Counted from the stretch's first letter, positions 34,663 to 42,717 are shown. The stretch: DNA of 64,000 nucleotides from Acaryochloris sp. CCMEE 5410 (GCF_000238775.2 NZ_AFEJ02000001.1:496001-560000), one strand, 5' to 3'. Translations and numbers: made by a program. Notes: generated by a model from the letters alone, not told the origin.

Positions 34663-35244
34663 CTAGCTAGCTTGAGGCTGTTGAGGACCTGGACCAAATA
34701 GATCCGTACCTGCTAAGCCGGATATAACCATTGGCCATCCGTCAGAGATTAGGTTTAAGCCTACCAATAGACCTAATATCCAGGCAGAGTCAGCAGGCCA
34801 GCCTAACATAATGGAAAGACCGAACACAACGGCAAACACACCGCTCCCTAGGGTCCAATACCAGCCAGATTCTTCCTCTCGCATCCATATCGCCATAATG
34901 GCTTGCAGAATTCCTTCCATAAGAACGAACGCGCCGACTGCGAGGGTTAGGCTCAGAACACCCTGTAAGGGATAAAACAGTAGCAACAGACTGGCACCAA
35001 TATAGCCTGACCCTAACAAGAGCTTAAAGGCTAAGCTTTTGATGCTAGCGCGAGGCCGATACGCATAAATCAGTTGAATAATCCCGCTGCTAAAAAAGAC
35101 GCCTGCAATCACCAGTTCGGTGGCCAAAGTGCTAACAAAGGGCATAGCAATAGCCACGAATCCTAAGACGACGAGGAGTGCTCCGAGAGCGATAGACCAT
35201 TTCTCCAAAAAGGGGTCATTATTTTGTATATCTTGATTACTCAT
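34663..35244 (-). CDS. HdeD/DUF308 family membrane protein
   Basis: A 193-residue protein with six hydrophobic segments in three pairs, each with the DUF308 rhythm (ALGALLVVLGFVAIAMPFV; VIAGVFFSSGIIQLIYA; LGSGVFAVVFGLSIMLGWP). HdeD in Escherichia coli is an acid-resistance membrane protein; many homologues are uncharacterised. AAGGA precedes the ATG. It is the first gene of a tight pair with the downstream 345-residue membrane protein (2 bp gap). A second HdeD-type gene is at 49966-50577. The C-terminus is Pro/Gln-rich. Confidence 0.87.
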   Translation of the reverse strand: MSNQDIQNNDPFLEKWSIALGALLVVLGFVAIAMPFVSTLATELVIAGVFFSSGIIQLIYAYRPRASIKSLAFKLLLGSGYIGASLLLLFYPLQGVLSLTLAVGAFVLMEGILQAIMAIWMREEESGWYWTLGSGVFAVVFGLSIMLGWPADSAWILGLLVGLNLISDGWPMVISGLAGTDLFGPGPQQPQAS

Positions 35245-35386
35245 GTAATAAATCCTTTTGTATTGCGAGACTTTAGACTCTTAAGTTCGCTTAACAAGCT
35301 ATCTTTATCCTCGCTGAAAGGGCTGGGTTACGGATCTACCCCAAGAGGGAAAGGTAATGGGCCCAGAGTCTAACCTGGGATGTACC

Positions 35387-36268
35387 CTAAGCTTTAGCAA
35401 ATAACTGCCGAGGTTGCTTAGCCATCGCCTGTAAGCGTTGAATCCGTTCTTCGGTGGATGGATGGGTTCGAAAGAGATTTTGCAATCCTTCTCGACTCAG
35501 GGGATTAATAATCAGCAAGGGAGACATGGCCGGGTTGCCATTGATGGGAATTTGACGACCTACGGTTTCTAGTTTGTTAAGGGCATTCGCCAAGGCAGTT
35601 GGGTTCCCCGTAATTTGGGCTGCCCCTTCATCAGCAGCAAATTCGCGGGTACGTGAAATTGCTAATTGAATAAGGGTGGCAGAGAGGGGAGCCAACACCA
35701 AGAGAAACAGCAACACAATTGGATTATTGCCACGGCGATCATCCCGATTGGCAGGGTAATAGAGGCCGCCAAAGCTAAGCATGCGCCCCACAAAAGTGAC
35801 TGCACCCCCTAAGGTGCCAGCCACAGCCTGAGTAAGGGTATCGCGGTTGCGAATATGAGTGAGTTCGTGGGCAATCACCCCTTCCAGTTCTTTAGTCGAG
35901 AGTAGGTCGATAATGCCTTCGGTGACAGCGACAGCAGCATGTTGTGGGTCGCGGCCCGTGGCAAAAGCATTTGGAGATTTTGTGGGAATGATAAACAGTT
36001 TGGGCATAGGTAGCTGAGCGCGATCACACAAGCGAGCCACTGTATCGTAAAGTTTGGGGGCATCAGATCGCTGCAGGGGTTGGGCCTGATAAGCAGCCAA
36101 TGCCGCCTGATCAGAGAAGTACCAGGACCCCAAGGTTGTGACCGCAGAAATCCCCAGGCCTAGATAGAGGCCCTGTTCATTGCCCACGAGGATATAGCTG
36201 ACTAGAACAATTAGGCCACTCATCAAACCCAGAAGAGCAGCCGTTTTTAGTTGATTAAATGGAAACAT
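35387..36268 (-). CDS. htpX: HtpX-type M48 zinc metalloprotease
   Basis: A 293-residue membrane protease. It has two N-terminal hydrophobic segments, the zinc motif HELTH (His134, Glu135, His138) and a distal Glu in EFAADEGAAQ as third ligand, with further hydrophobic segments around residues 145-200. HtpX cleaves misfolded inner-membrane proteins and is induced by heat and other membrane stress. The catalytic set is complete. It is separated by about 140 bp from the HdeD-like pair on the same strand and could be linked to it. The C-terminus FRTHPSTEERIQRL is typical of the family. Confidence 0.93.
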   Translation of the reverse strand: MFPFNQLKTAALLGLMSGLIVLVSYILVGNEQGLYLGLGISAVTTLGSWYFSDQAALAAYQAQPLQRSDAPKLYDTVARLCDRAQLPMPKLFIIPTKSPNAFATGRDPQHAAVAVTEGIIDLLSTKELEGVIAHELTHIRNRDTLTQAVAGTLGGAVTFVGRMLSFGGLYYPANRDDRRGNNPIVLLFLLVLAPLSATLIQLAISRTREFAADEGAAQITGNPTALANALNKLETVGRQIPINGNPAMSPLLIINPLSREGLQNLFRTHPSTEERIQRLQAMAKQPRQLFAKA

Positions 36269-36348
36269 GGAGTTTGGATCGAATCAGTTTAAAAGTATTC
36301 TTATTTTTTCAAACTCTTGGATGGCAGCACTCTATCCTGGGAGAGAAT

Positions 36349-36837
36349 TTAGCATTTTGAGGCTTGAGGCGATTGGGGGCTGGTCAGTTGGGAGATCAGG
36401 CGAGACTGGGATGATTTGAGCGATCGCAGACTCAATGCTTTACAAGGAATTCGATCTGCAATCAGGGTAGTCACAGGTCCAGAAATGACTTCTAATTCTG
36501 CGGTAGATAAGGTTTGAAAGGTGGCACATTGGCCTGGAAGAACGACTTTCTCCCAATGCAGATTGGGGAGATTGCTAATCCTAATGATTTGGGGATGCAA
36601 GGTGTCATTCCGATACAAACATTCAATGGGATGACTTTTGGGTTTAGTATTTAGTCGAATCGGTTGGCGAGGAGAGTGATGATACCGCGGGGGTTGGGAC
36701 GGTTGCATAGAGGGAGAGCTAAAACGATGGATGAATGTAGGGGGAAAGAATTCACGGCAGCGATCGCAATACCAATACGGATGATTCCCACAAATATGCA
36801 ATAAAAGATCGCTTGAGCATAAAAGACAGGACGCCAT
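36349..36837 (-). CDS. zinc-ribbon plus DUF1830 cyanobacterial protein
   Basis: Residues 5-28 form a treble-clef or zinc-ribbon-like knuckle (CLLCSSDLLLHICG, then CDRC), joined by a Pro/His/Ser-rich linker to a DUF1830-like domain (IECLYRNDTLHPQIIRISN; EKVVLPGQCATFQTLSTAEL). DUF1830 is found in cyanobacteria, function unknown. Fusion to a zinc knuckle suggests nucleic-acid or protein binding. No strong Shine-Dalgarno precedes the ATG. The following small DUF2949-like gene is 30 bp upstream in the transcription direction, so they may be one operon. Confidence 0.7.
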   Translation of the reverse strand: MASCLLCSSDLLLHICGNHPYWYCDRCREFFPPTFIHRFSSPSMQPSQPPRYHHSPRQPIRLNTKPKSHPIECLYRNDTLHPQIIRISNLPNLHWEKVVLPGQCATFQTLSTAELEVISGPVTTLIADRIPCKALSLRSLKSSQSRLISQLTSPQSPQASKC

Positions 36838-36869
36838 GATTAGGAAGAGAACATCAATAAGCCGATTTT

Positions 36870-37088
36870 TTAGCCTAGAAAATCATTGCAAGATACATGA
36901 TGAGTTTCCAACCATGCAAACATTTCATTTAACTGGTTGAGTGAAACAAGTCCGTACTGCCATAGAGCAATAGATAATCTACAAGGGAAAGCCCCAACCT
37001 TTTTGAGCGCGAGTTGAACTGACTCTGGCGGGATATCTAACTCATTTTGTAAATAAGCAATAAACTGATCGATCTTGAGTGATTTCAT
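36870..37088 (-). CDS. DUF2949 small cyanobacterial protein
   Basis: A 72-residue helical protein with the DUF2949 pattern: FIAYLQNELDIPPESVQLAL, then ALWQYGLVSLNQLNEMFAWL. DUF2949 is a cyanobacterial family of unknown function, often in several copies per genome. No strong ribosome site was seen. It lies just upstream of the zinc-ribbon/DUF1830 gene on the same strand and may be co-transcribed. Confidence 0.75.
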   Translation of the reverse strand: MKSLKIDQFIAYLQNELDIPPESVQLALKKVGAFPCRLSIALWQYGLVSLNQLNEMFAWLETHHVSCNDFLG

Positions 37089-37416
37089 AATCTAGAAAAA
37101 ACAAATAGGCTATAAAATCTACCTATTATTCAATAAGAGTTTATTTGGGAAATCATCTATCGCTAGGCAGAGAATTTAATTATTGCTTAATATCTCTTCA
37201 ATAGATATTTTATTGCTTGCCAATATTAAATTTATCTATTTGAGATAAGCAGAATTTTCATTACATAACTACCTAAAACTGGCTACCTATCTAAAGAAGG
37301 ATTATCAGATTTCTTGCCTCATCCTTTTGATAGTTTATAATTCGCTAATTTAAGCTTAGATTTGAGTTTAATCGTTCAGTATTTATTAGTTGCAAGTATA
37401 TTAAGGAGGAAACCTT
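37089..37416. other. AT-rich divergent promoter region of psbT-like gene
   Basis: About 330 bp of A/T-rich sequence between the divergent DUF2949 and PsbT-like genes. It should contain both promoters. The ribosome site AAGGAGGA at its right end serves the psbT-like gene. No repeat or operator was identified with confidence. Confidence 0.4.
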
Positions 37417-37557
37417 ATGGACGTAATTGCCTATGTATTTATTCTGGCTTGCCTGATTGGTTTATTTTTCTTTGCCGTCTTCTTTAGAGAAAAGCCTACT
37501 GTGGATAAAATCCAAAGCCGAAGCTTTCGAGAGTCTTCTCAGGCAACTAGAAAATAG
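37417..37557 (+). CDS. psbT: PsbT-like photosystem II protein with C-terminal extension
   Basis: A 46-residue single-helix protein, too short for most gene callers. Residues 1-29 match cyanobacterial PsbT closely: MDVIAYVFILACLIGLFFFA, then VFFREKP, where canonical PsbT has FFREPP. PsbT sits at the photosystem II monomer-monomer interface and stabilises dimers and the acceptor side. Here about 15 extra residues follow (KIQSRSFRESSQATR), making it longer than the usual 30-35. There is no psbB next to it, where psbT normally lies, so it is probably a paralogue. It has an excellent ribosome site (AAGGAGGA, 5-6 nt) and is followed immediately by a strong terminator, so it is a one-gene transcript. 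Substitution of one conserved Pro and the extension may alter dimer contacts. Confidence 0.82.
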   Translation: MDVIAYVFILACLIGLFFFAVFFREKPTVDKIQSRSFRESSQATRK

Positions 37558-37564
37558 AATCGTA

Positions 37565-37603
37565 AAAACCAATGCACCGATATATTGTCGGTGCATTGGT
37601 TTT
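37565..37603 (+). terminator. intrinsic terminator of psbT-like gene
   Basis: AAAACCAATGCACCGA (37565-37580) pairs with TCGGTGCATTGGTTTT (37588-37603) around a 7-nt loop, 7 bp after the stop codon. A 16-bp stem ending in T4 is a strong intrinsic terminator. Confidence 0.92.
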
Positions 37604-37616
37604 ATTAATATGTGTT

Positions 37617-37681
37617 TATAATGACTTCTCAAATACCCTTGGGTACTAAGGCGCCAATTCGGTCAGGGAAGTCGTTTTTTT
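37617..37681 (+). promoter_or_regulatory. possible small promoter/RNA element between two terminators
   Basis: A consensus -10 box TATAAT (37617-37622) is followed by nested inverted repeats: GACTTC (37623-37628) with GAAGTC (37668-37673), an inner TACCC-GGGTA pair (37634-37645) and a GGCGCC palindrome (37651-37656), then a run of seven T (37675-37681). This could be a very short terminated RNA or a second terminator. If TATAAT is used, the start would fall inside the first arm, so the interpretation is not settled. Confidence 0.3.
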
Positions 37682-37695
37682 CGATAACTGAGCAT

Positions 37696-37735
37696 TAATT
37701 AAGAATGTCCAGTCTCACCTGGACATTCTTAATTA
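37696..37735 (-). terminator. 17-bp perfect hairpin after DUF2294 gene
   Basis: TAATTAAGAATGTCCAG (37696-37712) pairs perfectly with CTGGACATTCTTAATTA (37719-37735) around TCTCAC. It abuts the stop codon of the minus-strand DUF2294 gene and ends in an A/T-rich arm, the form of an intrinsic terminator. Confidence 0.75.
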
Positions 37736-37736
37736 T

Positions 37737-38120
37737 TTAGGAAGCTCTCCTGGATGCCTCCATATTGGGACTGTGACTTAATACAGCAACTACAGCGGTA
37801 CTACCTGTCTTTTCCATCTTAATGCTCCCAATATCCAATACATTAACATCAAGGCACTCTTGAATAATGGTCTTTAACTCAGGCAAGAATGCCTCTTCAA
37901 GATCCGAGCGGACATGGGCAGCTACAAGATTTTCATTGTTTCTTAGCAAAAATCTCTCTAGTTTAGTTGCCGATTCTTCTATGATGATTGTGAGTTGAGT
38001 ATCCGTAATCTTGCATGATATTTTCTTGGGATTATGCCCTAGGGTTGCGCGATAGTGCTTGCGAATACGCTGACCTAGAAAACGTTCGAATTGGCCGATT
38101 GTGAGTGAATGATCTGACAT
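37737..38120 (-). CDS. DUF2294 family protein
   Basis: A 127-residue alpha/beta protein with the DUF2294 pattern: a helical start (FERFLGQRIRKHYRATLGHN), strands around ISCKITDTQLTIIIEES, a helical middle with Leu-Glu-Arg and a C-terminal strand VVAVLSHSP. DUF2294 proteins occur in cyanobacteria and other bacteria; their function is unknown. The ATG at 38120 gives the family's normal start; the longer frame to 38162 is less likely. A second member, differing substantially, is at 39741-40214. A strong hairpin follows the stop. Confidence 0.72.
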   Translation of the reverse strand: MSDHSLTIGQFERFLGQRIRKHYRATLGHNPKKISCKITDTQLTIIIEESATKLERFLLRNNENLVAAHVRSDLEEAFLPELKTIIQECLDVNVLDIGSIKMEKTGSTAVVAVLSHSPNMEASRRAS

Positions 38121-38814
38121 GGTTCTCCGTTGGGTAAGACCGCTACCAACAAGCCGAACCAATCTATGAATTCGAGTTGAATCTAGTTGTGACGTATGCT
38201 AATTCGCACCGAGACAACCAAAACAGCTCAAAGACAGTACGAATTTGCGAGTTGCTGGTAACGGTGCTTAAATTGATTCCCATAAAAAGATAATAGGCAA
38301 AAAAGAACTATTTTAGCAGTTAGGAATTTTCCGTAGCTTAGTGGGGAGCGGTAAACCCCAGTATCCGTTCTAACGGGAAAGGTTGAACGTTTGCTGCGGA
38401 TTTCTCCGTCAAGGAAATCAATCAAGCTTTTTATAACTACACCATTTAGAATAATATTTAGCCTCTTTCAGGCGTAACTACCTATCGAATGAGTCAAACC
38501 AACAGAATACTCCTCCTGTAGATAGAGTAGTAAAATCTTCAAAAGAAAATCGACCGCGTGATGGTGCATTATATCTCGTGACGACAGTCCCATCTTTCCG
38601 AAAGCATGGTGCGCTCAAATTAAAGAATATTTTGTAGCACTTGTGTGCGTGCAAGCGAACTTTGCCACAATCTATATCTGGAGAATGAGGTGAAATCAGT
38701 GTGTGGTTCTTAAAGTGGAAGACCAGCAGCAAATAAGTAACTCTTCCTATATTCGATAGATTGAATCTTTAATGCTGCTTTGTGATCTTTAAGTGTTGGA
38801 AGCATTTTGCCATA
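38121..38814. other. intergenic, no supported gene
   Basis: About 690 bp between divergent genes. Short minus-strand frames at 38228-38425 and 38478-38732 were considered and not accepted. A stretch around 38330-38410 has tRNA-like wording (TAGCTTAGTGG) but no complete cloverleaf was found. Probably holds promoters of the flanking genes and possibly decayed sequence. Confidence 0.35.
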
Positions 38815-39387
38815 ATGACCCCTCAATTTTTCGCACCAAAACCTTTAAGCGAGCTGATACATAAATTACCTAAAACTGATCAAGATGATCTAGAGCAGGG
38901 ACAGGTGGTTATCTCGGGTTCTGCGGGAGAGTATGTTGCCAGAACCGTGCTACAAGCTTCACCACAGGCGGCCTGGGAAGTACTGACGGACTACGACAAC
39001 TTTTCCAGCTTTTTACCTAATGTGACTGACACCCAGGTGTTGGACCAAACAGGACCCAAGACAGTCGTGGAGCAAACCAACACTTGTCAGATTTTGCTAG
39101 CTAACATTGAATCAACGGTTCTGACCGAAAATGTGGCAACAGATGCTGGCAGGATAAAATTTCGCTTATTAGATGGCGATTTGGATCAGTTAGACGGATA
39201 TTGGCAGATCTTTCCCTTGTCGAATCCCGCCGATCATATTCTGCTTGTACAAGTTGTCACTGCTGAAGCGAACATTGGCATCCTAAACGGAGGATTCTAT
39301 GACATTTTTGAAGGAACCCTGCGAAACAATCTGGAGGCCATTCATTCCGAAATTAATCGAAGAGTATCGACCGATCAGATTGCCTAG
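38815..39387 (+). CDS. SRPBCC/START-fold (cyclase/dehydrase-like) protein
   Basis: A 190-residue protein of the SRPBCC/polyketide cyclase-like type. The core reads VARTVLQASPQAAWEVLTDY, then DNFSSFLPNVTDTQVL, the typical start of the domain with its Trp-Glu-Val-Leu-Thr-Asp-Tyr signature, continuing through ILLVQVVTAEAN and a long C-terminal helix. These domains bind hydrophobic ligands such as lipids, quinones or polyketides (Coq10-like); the ligand here is unknown. The start is ATG 38815 or the in-frame GTG at 38782. Its stop overlaps by three bases the stop of the convergent gene (CTAG). Confidence 0.8.
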   Translation: MTPQFFAPKPLSELIHKLPKTDQDDLEQGQVVISGSAGEYVARTVLQASPQAAWEVLTDYDNFSSFLPNVTDTQVLDQTGPKTVVEQTNTCQILLANIESTVLTENVATDAGRIKFRLLDGDLDQLDGYWQIFPLSNPADHILLVQVVTAEANIGILNGGFYDIFEGTLRNNLEAIHSEINRRVSTDQIA

Positions 39388-39605
39388 GAATTAGATTGCT
39401 CGAAGCGATAGTCAGCATTAAGCCAGCACTGGGGCAAGGATTCTCCAGAGGGAAAACTCAGTTTAGCTTTGTCAAAATTAGTGGGAGGCTGTTCTTCCTC
39501 TCCTGCCTGAAGTCGCCCCTTGACTTGGCTGCGAACAGGGTTTGCCAAATCCTCCACCTGAGTAATTTTAACCAATGCCCCTGTTTGCAAATCCTTCAAA
39601 AACAT
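39384..39605 (-). CDS. small conserved hypothetical protein, 73 aa
   Basis: A polar 73-residue protein starting at ATG 39605 (MFLKDLQTGALVKITQVEDL) with GGAGAGG about 7 nt upstream, so the start is well supported. The N-terminal half is strand-rich (GALVKITQVEDLANPVRSQV), the C-terminal half contains PSGESLPQCWLNADYRF. A short OB- or SH3-like barrel is possible, but no family was recognised. Its TAG shares bases with the TAG of the convergent SRPBCC gene (CTAG at 39384-39387). Confidence 0.65.
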   Translation of the reverse strand: MFLKDLQTGALVKITQVEDLANPVRSQVKGRLQAGEEEQPPTNFDKAKLSFPSGESLPQCWLNADYRFEQSNS

Positions 39606-39740
39606 AAATTTCCTCTCCATAAACTGCATAAATACATCCTACGGAGAGACCGACTCACTCAGGATCTAACTTTGGGATGAACGTTGATCTCACCCCTTCG
39701 ATAGATTTAATTTGGGTTCTGCTGGTTACTGTCTAGCGTT

Positions 39741-40214
39741 TCAATCGCCCAGAATAGGCTTACGCTTGGATGTGGATTTGGGAATAGACTCTGGGTTGCG
39801 GACTGCTGGTGACTGCGCTAAGACAGCAACTACCCCCGTACATTTTTCCGCCAACGTCGTATCGCAAAACAACACCAGAACCTTCGTTCCTAGAATTTTT
39901 TCTAGAAGTACAGATAATTGGGGCCGTAAAAACTTGTGAATTGCTTGCCGAGCCATCTGTGCGGTCGCTGCTTTGTCCCTTGTGACTAAGAACTGCTCTG
40001 GTAAAGTCACTGAGTCCTCAATGACGATAGCCACACTGTTGCTGAACAGCTGGCACGTGATGCGTTGCGGTCGATGGGACAGGTGCCGAAACCAGAAGGA
40101 CTGGATCCCTTGGACGATAGCCCGCTCCTGTTCTCCACAGGTTAGCAAATGGGAATCAGCAGAGTTATTGGACTGACGAGTTTCCTCTATCAAAGGGGAT
40201 GCAGGCTTAGCCAT
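39741..40214 (-). CDS. DUF2294-like protein, second copy
   Basis: A 157-residue relative of the gene at 37737-38120. The shared pattern is visible: FWFRHLSHRPQRITCQLFSN, VAIVIEDSVTLPEQFLV, a helix with LRPQLSVLLEKILGTKVLVL and VVAVLAQSP near the end. The N-terminal 30 and C-terminal 20 residues are polar extensions absent from the other copy. Function unknown. No strong ribosome site precedes the ATG. Two members of the family within 2.5 kb, on the same strand, suggest a duplication. Confidence 0.68.
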   Translation of the reverse strand: MAKPASPLIEETRQSNNSADSHLLTCGEQERAIVQGIQSFWFRHLSHRPQRITCQLFSNSVAIVIEDSVTLPEQFLVTRDKAATAQMARQAIHKFLRPQLSVLLEKILGTKVLVLFCDTTLAEKCTGVVAVLAQSPAVRNPESIPKSTSKRKPILGD

Positions 40215-40531
40215 ACTATTTTTTAAGTTTGGGATGTTATTAAAGGTTGGTAACGATGAGAGGCAATTATTCGTAGATGGTTAATAGTTAATTCTGCTAA
40301 CTAAATTTTATCTTTTCGTTAAATAACGTGACAATTATTCAGACGCCATGTTCCTACATAGAAAAATCCCTCAAACTTATGACAAGAAGGGATTTCGTGT
40401 CCTTAATAAGAATAATCTGCTCGTAAATTCTTCAGCTTTTTTTTAATTTTTTAGCGCATCAATGCATCATGAGCATCGCTCCCCTGATCTCTGATCCAGA
40501 CCATCAAGGGAGCTTACTTAGAATCTGCCCA
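40215..40531. other. intergenic, no gene seen
   Basis: About 315 bp, partly A/T-rich, between the promoter side of the DUF2294-like gene and the 3' end of the secreted coiled-coil gene. A loose inverted pair AAATCCC (40364-40370) / GGGATTT (40389-40395) could form a weak hairpin. Nothing else recognised. Confidence 0.35.
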
Positions 40532-40993
40532 CTAGAGATCGTCTAAAACATTTTCGGCTTTTTCCTGCAAAGTCTCACCCAATTCCTCGGCGGAATCTTG
40601 GACTTGGCCGATATCTTTCTGGGCGCGCTTTTTGGTTCTCAAGGCAGCCTCTTCAAACTTTTGGGTATCGGTACTTGCTTTGCGCTTGGCAGTCTTAACC
40701 ACCCCTGACGTGGCATCCTGGATGTCCGTCGTTACATTAGTCACGGTACGGGTGAGCTGCTTATCTAGTTGTCCTTTAGTTTTGGCAAAATCTCCAGCTT
40801 TATTCTGAGTGGCTGCCATACTCTGGCGGCTCACTGTAGCCAAGGAAGGGCGTAGGGCAGGAGCAGTTTGGAGCTGGAAGTCTGCTAGAACAGGTGCGCT
40901 CAGCATTCCTAGCTCGGCTATGATGAGGGTCAAAACTAACAGTAGATTGGCGAGTAGTTTGGCCAGTTTGATTTGAATACGAGAGCGATTCAT
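40532..40993 (-). CDS. secreted helical (apolipoprotein-like) protein
   Basis: A 153-residue protein with a signal peptide (hydrophobic core LANLLLVLTLIIAELGMLSA, cleavage near PVLADFQ). The mature part is long amphipathic helix with repeats of Lys, Thr, Asp and Glu (KTKGQLDKQLTRTVTN; VKTAKRKASTDTQKFEEAAL; QDSAEELGETLQEKAE), reminiscent of LEA-like or apolipoprotein-like proteins. It may protect envelope or membrane under drying or salt. The ATG at 40993 follows GGAGAAG and is preferred to the one at 41008. It is just downstream of the CAAD gene on the same strand. Confidence 0.65.
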   Translation of the reverse strand: MNRSRIQIKLAKLLANLLLVLTLIIAELGMLSAPVLADFQLQTAPALRPSLATVSRQSMAATQNKAGDFAKTKGQLDKQLTRTVTNVTTDIQDATSGVVKTAKRKASTDTQKFEEAALRTKKRAQKDIGQVQDSAEELGETLQEKAENVLDDL

Positions 40994-41058
40994 AATGTTC
41001 TTCTCCATGTTAGGGGTGGAATTGATGGGATTGGTAGCGGGGAAAGGCGAGCTAAACG

Positions 41059-41508
41059 TTACTCTGCCTCGAGATGCACCGTTGCATCACCAATCACGCG
41101 TCTTTTCAGACGACGATACGCTTGAATTAATTCTTGGCGAGTTTCGGCATATCTTAGGTATCGCCAGGCAAACCATCCAGCGTATCCCAAGCCAGTTATT
41201 TCCAGTAAAGGTTTAACGAGAGGGATAGCATTAAGGACATTGAGGATACCGTTTGCGATCGCAAGTCCCAGCAACCCCGCCAAAGCCATTCCTAGCGCTA
41301 TTAAAGGTTTTTGGTAAATCTCAAACACCTCCTGGGCTTGCCTCGACACCTGATCTATGTAGTAGTGAAGCTTAACGCCAAAGCCTTGCACTCCTTCAGT
41401 TACTGAGGGATCTGCTGAGGGCAGTCGCCGGGACAAGGAATCCGTGGTCACTTCTTCAGCAGATTCTACTTCTGCAACGGTGGCAGTGGTTTCTAGTTCG
41501 GTACTCAT
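41059..41508 (-). CDS. CAAD/CURT1-like thylakoid membrane protein
   Basis: A 149-residue cyanobacterial CAAD-domain protein, related to plant CURT1, which curves thylakoid membranes. An acidic, Thr/Ser/Glu-rich N-terminal 45 residues precede an amphipathic helix (YYIDQVSRQAQEVFEIY), two transmembrane segments (LIALGMALAGLLGLAIANGI; LLEITGLGYAGWFAWRYL) and a basic C-terminal helix (RQELIQAYRRLKRRVIG). The ATG at 41508 has an ideal ribosome site (AGGAGG, about 8 nt). In cyanobacteria such proteins are linked to thylakoid biogenesis and stress tolerance. Located between a DUF2382 gene and a secreted helical protein on one strand. Confidence 0.85.
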   Translation of the reverse strand: MSTELETTATVAEVESAEEVTTDSLSRRLPSADPSVTEGVQGFGVKLHYYIDQVSRQAQEVFEIYQKPLIALGMALAGLLGLAIANGILNVLNAIPLVKPLLEITGLGYAGWFAWRYLRYAETRQELIQAYRRLKRRVIGDATVHLEAE

Positions 41509-41631
41509 TGCACTGTTCCTCCTAATAAAAACTCGATCATTGCTGTGGTAAAGCTGGAATAGGGATACCCTGCCCCTAGAGACAGGGAAACTCACTTAAG
41601 ATATAGGAGCCCCAGAGGGCTAATTAGAGCG

Positions 41632-42462
41632 TTAGCGATTATTCAATTCCTTCGAATCATTGATGTCTAGCTCTTCCCGTCGAACCGTTTCTTTCGCATC
41701 AACGGTGCTTCGATCGACTTCTTTCCGCACACTGACTTTTTCACGCACAAAGGCTTGCTTCTCAATGTCTGCCGTTTCCTCATGGACTGCAATTCGAGCC
41801 ACTTCTCCTTCTTGAAACGTTGCTTCGCCAGGTGCGACCGCTTGAGGGTTAGTGGCGGGTGTTCGTTCAATCACGACCCGTTCTTTCTCAACAGGAACAG
41901 AGACCTCTGCCGTATCAGTGGTGACCCGCTTGCCCACGGTAACCTCGTCCGTTTGATGTCGTTCTTTGCGAGCAATCAACCTTTCCTCATAGAGTTTAAT
42001 CTGCTGGTGGTCAGACTCTGAGGGGTTGTAAAGGTCGGGATCATGTTCTCCATAGCGATAGGAATGCTGATCGTATGTCTTAGCTGGCCCTATGATGCCT
42101 GCAGGCCGATAAGCTTTACGAACTCGTTCTTCGTAGTCGAAGTCGACGGTCATATCATCTTCATAGTCAGGCATATTTTCCAACTGCTCTTTGCTAGTCA
42201 AGCCAATGGCATGGATGCGTTCCAGGCTTGGACCAAATCGACATCGCCCAAACGGGACCAACACTTTTTTGCCAAAAATCCAAAAACCAGTATCAACGAC
42301 GAGGTAGCGCATGCGGCCAGTTTCGTCAATTAAAACATCATGGACAGACCCTACTTTGTCCTCTGTCGCTCCTGCATAGACATCTAAACCTTTAATATCT
42401 TTTCCTCCAAAAGCACTATTTCGATAGTCTGGATCAAAATCGTAAAGTTTATAAAGTGCCAT
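41632..42462 (-). CDS. PRC-barrel plus DUF2382 (YsnF/AvaK-type) protein
   Basis: A 276-residue cytoplasmic stress protein. The first 80 residues form a PRC-barrel (DIKGLDVYAGATEDKVGSVHD; MRYLVVDTGFWIFGKKVLVP), followed by a polar linker and the DUF2382 domain (IKLYEERLIARKERHQTDEV; VSVPVEKERVVIERTP; VREKVSVRKEVDRSTVDAKE, with VRREELDI at the end). DUF2382 proteins such as YsnF and AvaK are general-stress proteins; PRC-barrels bind RNA or quinone-type partners in other systems. GGAGG precedes the ATG. A divergent paralogue lies just upstream on the same strand. Confidence 0.92.
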   Translation of the reverse strand: MALYKLYDFDPDYRNSAFGGKDIKGLDVYAGATEDKVGSVHDVLIDETGRMRYLVVDTGFWIFGKKVLVPFGRCRFGPSLERIHAIGLTSKEQLENMPDYEDDMTVDFDYEERVRKAYRPAGIIGPAKTYDQHSYRYGEHDPDLYNPSESDHQQIKLYEERLIARKERHQTDEVTVGKRVTTDTAEVSVPVEKERVVIERTPATNPQAVAPGEATFQEGEVARIAVHEETADIEKQAFVREKVSVRKEVDRSTVDAKETVRREELDINDSKELNNR

Positions 42463-42717
42463 AAATTTAATCCTCCAAGCTCTGAAAAATACGTCACTTT
42501 AAAACATATTTTTTTTTAATATTTTTATCGTCCTTCTTAGGGAAGATCTTTCTTCTAGGAAGGATAGAAATTGAATCAATAAAGATGGTGTTGCATTCAA
42601 TAAGAGGAATCAATTGATGCGACCCACCCATGCGAGTCATCACCAAAGAAACCGCACCCAGGCACTGATATCGATTTTTGCAGATATGGCTATCTTTCTT
42701 GCCCAAGGGAAGAGGAA

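Noticed and set aside
38325-38410. tRNA-like stretch with TAGCTTAGTGGGGAGC and a GGTTGAACG-like arm
   Set aside because: Arms do not pair into a complete cloverleaf and no 7-bp acceptor stem was found.
38228-38732. Two minus-strand reading frames (65 and 84 codons) in a long spacer
   Set aside because: No ribosome sites, composition unlike neighbours, no motif. Cannot be supported as genes.
42494-42706. 70-codon minus-strand frame between the two DUF2382 genes
   Set aside because: Low-complexity Lys-rich end, no ribosome site and no similarity to the neighbours.
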